This document shows, in pieces, positions 6,244 to 12,003 of a stretch of 14,154 nucleotides of DNA; position 1 is the first letter of the stretch, and the number at the start of each line of letters is the position of its first letter. The position numbers and the translations under genes were made by a program. A model generated the notes under the pieces. It had not been told where the DNA came from and made no database searches. It saw only the letters and a program-made list of their open reading frames with translations. The DNA is from CAYVSF01 sp046482855 (GTDB lineage Bacteria; Bacteroidota; Bacteroidia; Bacteroidales; UBA12077), in the NCBI GenBank assembly GCA_046482855.1, contig JAWOEH010000176.1, positions 1 to 14,154 of the forward strand, written 5' to 3'.

Positions 6244-7071
6244 ATGAATATTCGTCGACCAGCTGTGGCCGGACGCTTTTATCCGGATGATAAAAAGGAG
6301 TTACAAAATTATCTGCAAGAGCTGCTGCGTGATTGTAAGAAAAACCCGGACTTGCGGGTGCAAAATCTTATTGGCGGAGTAGTGCCACATGCCGGCTACA
6401 TGTTTTCCGGAATACATGCCGCCTCTTTTTTTTATTTGCTGCAAGAGCTTTCTCCACCCGACGTTGTGGTGATTTTACACCCAAGCCATTCAGGAATGGG
6501 GCATGATCTCTGCGTGGATGGGCATGAGGGCTGGAAAACCCCGCTGGGAGTAGCGCCTGTTATGCATGCGTTGGCGCATAAATTAGAGTTGCCTCTTTCA
6601 ACCGCTGAGCAACTCAATGAACACTCGGCCGAAGTGATGGTGCCTTTTCTGCAGCATGTGTTTTATCCGGAGATTCCCATTTTGCCCGTTTCTTATTCTC
6701 ATCAGCCTGGAAATGCCCGGCATTTAGGCGATAAGCTTGCAGCCATTGCAATGTCGGAAGATCTCGATATGTTGGTGATTGCTTCCTCGGATTTTTCCCA
6801 TTTTCTTACTCCCGATGAGGGGTTTCGTGCCGATCAGGTGGTGGTAAATGCCATTATGGAAAAGAATGCTGCTCGGGTGGTGGAGAAAATACGTAAACAA
6901 CGAATATCGGTGTGTGGTTTTGGCCCCATTGCTACCCTCATGTATTATGCGGAGGGCGTATCGCAGGGACGCTACCAGCCCCATATGCTTTCACGTGGGC
7001 ATTCAGGTGAAATTATTCCCTCCGAAGAGGTGGTAGATTATGTCTCCTTTGGCTTTTTTGACTCCCCTTAA
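6244..7071 (+). CDS. amrB: MEMO-family protein (AmmeMemoRadiSam system protein B)
   Basis: 275 aa, typical for bacterial MEMO homologues. These proteins share the fold of LigB-type ring-cleaving dioxygenases; human MEMO1 binds metal through two His and one Cys. The corresponding residues are present here: H49 in VVPHAGYMFSG, H82 in LHPSHSG (where most members have an Asn before the His) and C224 in VCGFGPI. RRPAVAGRFYP at the N-terminus, EHSAEVMVPFLQ (126-137), SSDFSH (181-186) and the C-terminal SRGHSGEI/VVDYVSFGF are further family marks. Nothing is missing, so the metal site should be intact. It follows the radical SAM gene after 35 nt, in the same direction, and is the last member of the cluster. 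The biochemical reaction is not established. Confidence 0.93.
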   Translation: MNIRRPAVAGRFYPDDKKELQNYLQELLRDCKKNPDLRVQNLIGGVVPHAGYMFSGIHAASFFYLLQELSPPDVVVILHPSHSGMGHDLCVDGHEGWKTPLGVAPVMHALAHKLELPLSTAEQLNEHSAEVMVPFLQHVFYPEIPILPVSYSHQPGNARHLGDKLAAIAMSEDLDMLVIASSDFSHFLTPDEGFRADQVVVNAIMEKNAARVVEKIRKQRISVCGFGPIATLMYYAEGVSQGRYQPHMLSRGHSGEIIPSEEVVDYVSFGFFDSP

Positions 7072-7078
7072 GGCAAAC

Positions 7079-7107
7079 TTGTTTTTGTGGAATTTCCCTT
7101 ATCTTTG
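7079..7107 (+). promoter_or_regulatory. Bacteroidota-type promoter for the DUF2752 gene
   Basis: TTG at 7079-7081 is followed after 18 nt by a perfect TATCTTTG -7 element (7100-7107). The element lies just after the MEMO stop codon (7069-7071) and ends 4 nt before the ATG at 7112. Transcription would therefore start at or within a few bases of the start codon, giving a leaderless or nearly leaderless mRNA. Confidence 0.5.
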
Positions 7108-7111
7108 CTTC

Positions 7112-7411
7112 ATGTTAGAGACTTTTATTCTGTGGCTTGAAGCCCATCTGCAACCCTGTTTTTATAAGAGTAATTTTGGCATTGACTGCCCCGGATGCGG
7201 AATGCAAAGAGCCCTTATTGAATTATTGAAAGGACATGTTTGGGAGAGTCTTAAGCTCTATCCTGCTTTACTGCCCGTACTCTTTATGATTGTGTTTTTG
7301 GGGCTTCATTTAGTCTTTAAATTTAAACATGGTGCAGCCCTTCTTAAATATCTTTTTATTGGAAATACTATCTTAATCATAGGTAATTACCTGGGAAAAT
7401 TATTCATCTGA
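7112..7411 (+). CDS. DUF2752 small membrane protein
   Basis: 99 aa from ATG 7112. The frame can be extended back to an ATG at 7040, but that start overlaps the MEMO gene and the extension covers the predicted promoter. DUF2752 proteins begin close to the CPGCG motif, so 7112 is preferred. The family motif CPGCGMQRAL is at 26-35, followed by two hydrophobic segments at about 48-70 and 77-98. A further amphipathic or hydrophobic N-terminal stretch covers 1-12. DUF2752 has no known function; in Bacteroidota it commonly neighbours TM2-domain or CCC-motif membrane proteins, as here. The next gene begins 10 nt after its stop. Confidence 0.85.
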   Translation: MLETFILWLEAHLQPCFYKSNFGIDCPGCGMQRALIELLKGHVWESLKLYPALLPVLFMIVFLGLHLVFKFKHGAALLKYLFIGNTILIIGNYLGKLFI

Positions 7412-7421
7412 AAAATAAACA

Positions 7422-7814
7422 ATGGAAAACACACAAACACCCACAGGACAGGTTCCTGAACAACAACCCCAACAATCACAGCAAATTATTACCCAGATGG
7501 GTGTACCTAATAGTACGGCTGTATTAGTTTTGGGGATACTTTCGATAGTTGTATGTTGGTGCTACGGTCTGCCTGGTATTGTTTTAGGTGTAATTGCACT
7601 GGTTATGTCCGGAAAATCGGCCAAACTGGTACGTGAAAATAGTGAACGCTATACCGAAAACAGCATCAAAAACCTAAAAGCGGGAAAAATTTGCGCAATT
7701 ATTGGCACTTCCTTATCCTCGCTCTACTTTTTTATTATTATTGTTTATTTAATTATCATTGGTGCTGCTATTGGAACAGCCTTCACGCTGGCTCCCTGGG
7801 AGCAATTTATGTAG
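7422..7814 (+). CDS. CCC-motif (DUF4190-like) membrane protein
   Basis: 130 aa. A Gln/Pro-rich hydrophilic N-terminus (residues 1-25) precedes a hydrophobic hairpin (about 33-64) containing VCWCYGLPGIVLGVIALV. The CWCYG stretch is the 'CCC-like' motif seen in DUF4190-type proteins of Bacteroidota. A basic/polar linker (NIKNLKAGKICAIIG-type segment) leads into another hydrophobic region at about 90-122. It is most likely an inner-membrane protein with three or four membrane passes. Function is unknown. It is probably cotranscribed with the DUF2752 gene 10 nt upstream. Confidence 0.78.
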   Translation: MENTQTPTGQVPEQQPQQSQQIITQMGVPNSTAVLVLGILSIVVCWCYGLPGIVLGVIALVMSGKSAKLVRENSERYTENSIKNLKAGKICAIIGTSLSSLYFFIIIVYLIIIGAAIGTAFTLAPWEQFM

Positions 7815-7831
7815 TAGCGAAAAAGGAAGAG

Positions 7832-7865
7832 GAAAGCCATTGAGGAATGCTCTCCATGGGCTTTC
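7832..7865 (+). other. Imperfect hairpin between the CCC-motif gene and the acyl-CoA reductase
   Basis: GAAAGCCAT (7832-7840) pairs with ATGGGCTTTC (7856-7865) with one bulged G, and GAG (7842-7844) can pair with CTC (7849-7851 region) inside it. No T-run follows on either strand, so it is not a standard intrinsic terminator. It may act as an mRNA processing or attenuation hairpin, or may be chance. Confidence 0.35.
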
Positions 7866-7900
7866 GTCTGCTATTGCATCACCAATTAAACTGAAATCCT

Positions 7901-8968
7901 ATGCACCTGAATGAACGTATCGAAGCTTTTGTAACGCTGGGAAATCGCCTGCAGGAGTATCTGATAGCCCCCGACGAACTGGAAGGACACTGGCATCAGG
8001 TAGCTTTGCAAGCCGAAATGCAAAACAGGTGGTTTACGCCGGATTCTACACGCTTTGCTCTTGAGCAGGTGGTGCATGCCCTTTCACGGGCTTCGATAGA
8101 AGATTGGATGGCCTCCTATTCGATTCCTCTTCAGCAAGAAAGGCCTGTAAGTGTGGCGGTTATTATGGCCGGGAATGTCCCCTTGGTGGGATTTCACGAT
8201 TTTCTGTCGGTACTTATTTCAGGCCATAAATTTCTGGGGAAACTCTCTTCAAAAGATCAGGTATTATTGAAAGCGTTAATCGATGAGCTTTTGATCATTG
8301 AGCCACGTTTTGCCCCTTTTATTCAATTGGAAGAGGAGAGGCTGTCCGGATTCGATGCCGTAATCGCCACCGGCTCAAACAATACCTCGCGCTATTTTGA
8401 ATACTATTTTGGGCACTATCCTCATATTTTTCGGAAAAACCGTAATTCTGCTGCCGTAATAGCGGGTGATGAATCTTCTGAAACTATGCAGAAATTAGGC
8501 GAGGATATCTTTCGCTATTTTGGCATGGGTTGCCGAAATGTTTCCCATTTGTTCTTGCCCAGGAATTACTGCTTTGAGCATCTCTTTGACAATCTGGAAT
8601 CCTTTCGGGATGTGTCACGGAATCACAAGTATGCCAATAATTACGACTATCATCGTTCGCTTTTTCTGATGAATGGCATTCAGCACTTTGACAATGGCTT
8701 TTTGATTTTACGGGAAGATGCTTCCTTAGCTTCGCCGGTAAGTGTTGTCCATTTTCAATACTATGATGATCTTACCGAGACCAAAGAATTCCTAACTTTG
8801 CATAAAGATCAGTTGCAATGCATTGTAGGAGTTGACGATCAATGGCTTAATCCAGGTGAGGCACAGCGGCCAAAGCTTTGGGAATATGCCGATAATATTG
8901 ATACGATGAACTTCTTGTTAAGCTTGAAGAAGAATCCCGAGAACCCGAAAAAAATAGTCGCTGAGTAG
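7901..8968 (+). CDS. LuxC-like acyl-CoA reductase
   Basis: 355 aa, similar to the Bacteroidota branch of the LuxC family (aldehyde-dehydrogenase superfamily), which reduces activated acyl groups to aldehydes with NAD(P)H. Recognisable segments are VAVIMAGNVPLVGFHDFLSV (85-104), the FLGKLSSKD phosphopantetheine/nucleotide region (111-119), VIATGSNNTSRYFEYYF (154-170), IFRKNRNSAAVI (176-187) and FRYFGMGCRNVSHLFLP (204-220). C211 is the likely acyl-accepting nucleophile. No LuxD/LuxE acyl-transfer partner and no luciferase gene is present, so bioluminescence is not implied; the acyl substrate is unknown. The start at 7901 is 86 nt after the previous gene, with only an A/T-rich leader. It is followed 50 nt later by the pRiA4b-like gene. 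Confidence 0.85.
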   Translation: MHLNERIEAFVTLGNRLQEYLIAPDELEGHWHQVALQAEMQNRWFTPDSTRFALEQVVHALSRASIEDWMASYSIPLQQERPVSVAVIMAGNVPLVGFHDFLSVLISGHKFLGKLSSKDQVLLKALIDELLIIEPRFAPFIQLEEERLSGFDAVIATGSNNTSRYFEYYFGHYPHIFRKNRNSAAVIAGDESSETMQKLGEDIFRYFGMGCRNVSHLFLPRNYCFEHLFDNLESFRDVSRNHKYANNYDYHRSLFLMNGIQHFDNGFLILREDASLASPVSVVHFQYYDDLTETKEFLTLHKDQLQCIVGVDDQWLNPGEAQRPKLWEYADNIDTMNFLLSLKKNPENPKKIVAE

Positions 8969-9018
8969 AGGAACAATTTTGCTCAACGATTCGTTAGCAT
9001 TGAAAAAGAAGGCCGTTT

Positions 9019-9444
9019 ATGAATAGCGTAATTAACATTTCACTTCCCGAGGATAGCCACTTCTCCTGGACCATCCGCTTTGATACCAGCAATACATTTG
9101 AGGAGCTGCACAAGTACCTGCAATCTATCCTGGGATACGACAGCACTGAGTTGGCATCCTTTCACCTGGTTGATGAGCAGTGGGATAAGCTCCAGGAAAT
9201 TACTCTTATGGACATGCAGGTTGATGATGGAATGCCCTCTTTTCTAATGGCTGAAATGAATGTGGAGGATTACTTTAATGCCGATCGCCCCAAGTTGTTG
9301 TATACATTCGATTTCCTGAATAATCGCTCGTTTCAACTGGAGTGGCTTCAACACGATGAGGGCGAGTCGCCTGCTTTAATTGCTAAAGAGGGCAAGGTGC
9401 CACAACAGGTAAACGATGATTTCTCTGATCTTCTTGAATTGTAG
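9019..9444 (+). CDS. Plasmid pRiA4b ORF-3-like (IS1096 passenger TnpR-type) protein
   Basis: 141 aa, acidic. It shows the pRiA4b ORF-3 pattern: an N-terminal strand followed by WTIRFDTSNTFEELHKYLQSILGYDSTELASFHL (17-50), then a middle acidic segment and a C-terminal YTFDFLNNRSFQLEWL-type strand pair. In the family this reads 'L.YxYDFGDxW.H.I.ve'. Despite the family name there is no transposon here, and no transposase or terminal repeats surround it. In Bacteroidota a member of this family is frequently found next to miaA, and here miaA starts only 6 nt downstream. Molecular function is unknown. Family assignment is reasonable but the C-terminal motif is degenerate. Confidence 0.7.
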   Translation: MNSVINISLPEDSHFSWTIRFDTSNTFEELHKYLQSILGYDSTELASFHLVDEQWDKLQEITLMDMQVDDGMPSFLMAEMNVEDYFNADRPKLLYTFDFLNNRSFQLEWLQHDEGESPALIAKEGKVPQQVNDDFSDLLEL

Positions 9445-9450
9445 GTTTTC

Positions 9451-10371
9451 ATGATCTTTCCAAACCAATTACTTGTTGTTGTGGGGCCTACCGGGGTGGG
9501 CAAAACCGACCTGACCCTGACGCTGGCAAAGAGGCTGAATACAGAAATTGTTTCGTGCGATTCCCGACAAATTTATAAAGAGTTGCGCATTGGAACGGCT
9601 GTGCCTGAACCCTGGCAGTTGAAGCAAGTACCGCATCATTTTATACATACTCACTCCATATTTGATTATTACAATGCCAGTAAGTTTGAGTTTGAGGTGC
9701 TTGAAAAACTTCAGGAGCTGTTTCAGCAATATGATCATGTGCTTATGACAGGAGGCTCAGGCTTGTATGTTGATGCTGTTTGTAAGGGAATTGATGATTT
9801 GCCACCTGTGGAAATGGATATTCGAAATCAGTTGTGGCAAGAGTTTGAGGAGCAAGGGTTGGCGTTTATTCGCCAAAAATTGAAGAGTTTGGATCCCGCT
9901 TACTATAAGAAGGTGGATTTGAAAAATCATAAACGCATGCTGAAAGCCTTGGAAGTTACCCTGCAAACCGGAAAACCCTACAGCTCTTTTCTTACTAAAC
10001 CCCATAAAAACAGGCCTTTTTCTATTGTAAAGATCGGCCTGAACAGAGATCGTGCCGAATTGCACGAACGCATTAATAATAGGGTGGATAAAATGATGGA
10101 GACAGGTTTGCTTGATGAGGCCCGGGCATGGTATGAGCACAAGCAGCTGAATGCACTGAATACTGTTGGCTACCGGGAGTTGTTTAACTACTTCGATGGG
10201 AAAACTTCGCTGGAGGAGGCTGTTGAGCTTATTAAGCGTAACTCGCGACGCTATGCGCGAAAGCAAATTTCCTGGTTTTCGCGTGACCCGGAAATGGCTT
10301 GGTTTCATCCGGACGAAGAGGAGAAAATTATTGCCCATATTAACCGATACAATACAAATGAATCGATATAG
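9451..10371 (+). CDS. miaA: tRNA dimethylallyltransferase
   Basis: 306 aa, normal MiaA length. It transfers the dimethylallyl group from DMAPP to the N6 of A37 in tRNAs that read UNN codons. The P-loop GPTGVGKT is at 12-19. The DMAPP/tRNA-binding stretch SCDSRQIYKELRIGTAVP (35-52) carries the catalytic Asp37, and TGGSGLYVDAV follows (about 100-110). The C-terminal NTVGYRELFNYF and RRYARKQISWFSRD motifs are all intact. It starts 6 nt after the pRiA4b-like gene and its last 14 nt overlap the start of the HutG-like gene, so translation of the two is probably coupled. MiaB is not in the window. Confidence 0.97.
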   Translation: MIFPNQLLVVVGPTGVGKTDLTLTLAKRLNTEIVSCDSRQIYKELRIGTAVPEPWQLKQVPHHFIHTHSIFDYYNASKFEFEVLEKLQELFQQYDHVLMTGGSGLYVDAVCKGIDDLPPVEMDIRNQLWQEFEEQGLAFIRQKLKSLDPAYYKKVDLKNHKRMLKALEVTLQTGKPYSSFLTKPHKNRPFSIVKIGLNRDRAELHERINNRVDKMMETGLLDEARAWYEHKQLNALNTVGYRELFNYFDGKTSLEEAVELIKRNSRRYARKQISWFSRDPEMAWFHPDEEEKIIAHINRYNTNESI

Positions 10372-11368
10372 TCCTGTTTCAAAAGATAGCTGGCAAGGCC
10401 GGATCGATGATCCTGCTGATCGTGACTCGTGGCGCTGGCATCAGTGTGTTGAGCTGATTAACCTGGAGAAGGAGAGGCCTGCAATAGATGATAGAAAAGG
10501 CAAAGTTGGCTTCTGTTTTATTGGCTTTAGTTGCGATAAAGGTGTGGAGAAAAACCTGGGACGTGTAGGAACGGCTATGGGCCCTTTTAGTATTCGCCGG
10601 GCCATGTCCAACCTGCCTGTGGAATTTCATGAAACGGCAAAGCTGTTTGATGCAGGAAATATTCATTGCCTCGATGGCTGTTTGGAAGCTTCTCAGGAAG
10701 CTCTGGCCAGAGCTGTGGAGCGCATTCTGCAGTGGGGATTATTCCCCATTGTGCTGGGAGGCGGCCACGAAATTGCCTTTGGCCACTATACAGGATTGAG
10801 CTACTTTAGGAAGGCAGCAGGCACTCGGGAACGTTTGGGTATTGTAAATTTCGATGCCCACTTCGATTTACGCCCATACAACCTCAATGGACCAAGCTCT
10901 GGGACCATGTTCCGACAAATTGCCGATGCGTGTGCCGAGAACGATCAAGCCTTCCGTTATTTTGTGCTGGGGATACAAAAATACGGAAATACAGTAAGCT
11001 TGTTTAAAACAGCCCAAGCTCTTAATACGGGTTACGTGTTAGCGAAAGATATGCATTCCGCTAATTTTCCGGTTATCCGCAAGCAGTTGGATGCCTTTTT
11101 GTCGGGAGTTGATCAGGTATACCTGACGATTTGCTCCGATGTATTCTCCTCGGCTTTTGCACCCGGTGTTAGTGCCCCTCAACCTTTTGGCTTGGAGCCT
11201 GAAACTGTGATGCACCTGATGAAGCATATTTTGCTCTCGAATAAGGTAATAAGCTTCGATATTGCCGAGGTGTCGCCCCGATTCGATGAGGATAACCATA
11301 CAGCTAAACTGGCTTCGGTATTGATTTATGGTTTTGTAAATACGATGATAGAGATAACGAATGGCTGA
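10358..11368 (+). CDS. hutG: Formimidoylglutamase-like protein of the arginase/ureohydrolase family
   Basis: 336 aa from ATG 10358. The frame extends back into miaA to 10166, but that extension is antisense-like noise with no family resemblance. The enzyme class hydrolyses N-formimidoyl-glutamate to glutamate and formamide, the last step of one histidine degradation route, using a binuclear Mn centre. Visible marks are GFSCDKGVEKNLGRVGTAMGP (56-76), the ligand H137 in GGGHE, D166/H168/D170 in NFDAHFDLRP, APGVSAPQPFGLEP (268-281) and DIAEVSPRFD (301-310). The usual DxD pair in the fourth motif is CxD here (C259, D261), so one bridging Asp seems substituted. Other hut genes are absent from the window. 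Formimidoylglutamase is the best guess, but another ureohydrolase specificity is possible. Confidence 0.8.
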   Translation: MNRYSPVSKDSWQGRIDDPADRDSWRWHQCVELINLEKERPAIDDRKGKVGFCFIGFSCDKGVEKNLGRVGTAMGPFSIRRAMSNLPVEFHETAKLFDAGNIHCLDGCLEASQEALARAVERILQWGLFPIVLGGGHEIAFGHYTGLSYFRKAAGTRERLGIVNFDAHFDLRPYNLNGPSSGTMFRQIADACAENDQAFRYFVLGIQKYGNTVSLFKTAQALNTGYVLAKDMHSANFPVIRKQLDAFLSGVDQVYLTICSDVFSSAFAPGVSAPQPFGLEPETVMHLMKHILLSNKVISFDIAEVSPRFDEDNHTAKLASVLIYGFVNTMIEITNG

Positions 11369-11819
11369 TCTTCCTAAATTTACCGTGCGCGTTTATGGCC
11401 TATTTGTGAATGACCAGAACCAGGTATTGGTTGTGGATGAATTTCAACTGGGCAAGGCGATGACCAAATTCCCCGGAGGTGGCCTGGAATTTGGCGAGGG
11501 GACAATCGAGTGTTTGAAGCGTGAAGCCATGGAGGAGATGAACCAACCTATTGAGGTTTTATCTCACTTCTATACAACGGATTTTTTTCAGCCTGCCTTT
11601 TTTTATGAGCATGTGCAGTTGATTAGTATTTATTATCTAGCCAGGCTTCTTCCCCCTCTGAAATTTAAGGCCTCGAGCCGGGCTTTTGATTTTTCGGAGA
11701 TGAAAAATGGCAATATGAGCTTTCGTTGGCTGAATTTGGGAGATTTGGAGCCAGAAACATTTACTTTCCCTGTGGATAAAATGGTTGCAATGATGCTAAA
11801 GCAAGCGACGAACGCCTAG
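11361..11819 (+). CDS. NUDIX hydrolase
   Basis: 152 aa. It cleaves a nucleoside diphosphate linked to another moiety, using Mg or Mn; the substrate cannot be told from sequence. The Nudix box GX5EX7REUXEEXGU is visible as GGLEFGEGTIECLKREAMEEMN. The catalytic REAMEE helix is intact, but the final Gly is replaced by Asn. The strand MTKFPGGGLEFGEG and the C-terminal FRWLNLGDLEPETFTFPVDK support a single-domain ADP-ribose/pyrophosphohydrolase-like fold. The ATG lies 8 nt inside the end of the HutG-like gene, indicating translational coupling. Its TAG stop is part of a CTAG shared with the convergent small membrane-protein gene. Confidence 0.88.
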   Translation: MADLPKFTVRVYGLFVNDQNQVLVVDEFQLGKAMTKFPGGGLEFGEGTIECLKREAMEEMNQPIEVLSHFYTTDFFQPAFFYEHVQLISIYYLARLLPPLKFKASSRAFDFSEMKNGNMSFRWLNLGDLEPETFTFPVDKMVAMMLKQATNA

Positions 11820-11992
11820 TTTTTCTTCGTTAAGTCACGGCTGATGCAGATAATGCTAAGAACAAAGCCAGCCACGCCCAATCCCAGTAAGAATGAGGAT
11901 AATGCACCCGTATTATGGAAGGCATATTTTAGCAACAGGTACCCGGCAATGCCGATAGTAGCTAATAGGGGAGGTATACGTCGTGTGTTCAT
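11816..11992 (-). CDS. 58-residue small membrane protein of unknown function
   Basis: A 58-codon frame that is easily missed: the start is ATG at 11992-11990 and the stop is TAG at 11818-11816. The protein begins MNTRRIPPLLATIGIAGY and ends CISRDLTKKN. It has two hydrophobic segments at about 7-24 and 31-50, separated by a short FHNTGALSS loop, with basic residues at both ends (RR near the N-terminus, RDLTKK at the C-terminus). By the positive-inside rule both ends would face the cytoplasm. The start is 11 nt downstream of the GT4 stop in the same direction, as in an operon, and the frame fills the otherwise empty gap exactly. The stop overlaps the NUDIX stop on the other strand. No family recognised. 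The transmembrane pattern and operon fit make a real gene likely. Confidence 0.72.
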   Translation of the reverse strand: MNTRRIPPLLATIGIAGYLLLKYAFHNTGALSSFLLGLGVAGFVLSIICISRDLTKKN

Positions 11993-12003
11993 TGGAGCAT
12001 GAT

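Noticed and set aside
7040..7111. Longer start for the DUF2752 protein
   Set aside because: It overlaps the MEMO gene by 32 nt and runs through a perfect TATCTTTG element; family proteins start near the 7112 ATG.
8978..9002. TTTG and TAGCATTG as a promoter for the pRiA4b-like gene
   Set aside because: Spacer is only 13 nt and the -7 element is imperfect.
9019..9444. Possible transposon remnant because of the IS1096/pRiA4b family name
   Set aside because: No transposase, inverted repeats or target-site duplication nearby; the family is widespread as a non-mobile gene next to miaA in Bacteroidota.
9757..10338. 193-codon open frame antisense to miaA
   Set aside because: Lies wholly opposite a well-conserved gene, with no recognisable domain and composition typical of an antisense shadow.
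10166..10357. Longer start for the HutG-like protein inside miaA
   Set aside because: The 64 extra residues are Arg/Leu-rich out-of-frame miaA sequence with no family similarity; ATG 10358 starts the recognisable protein.
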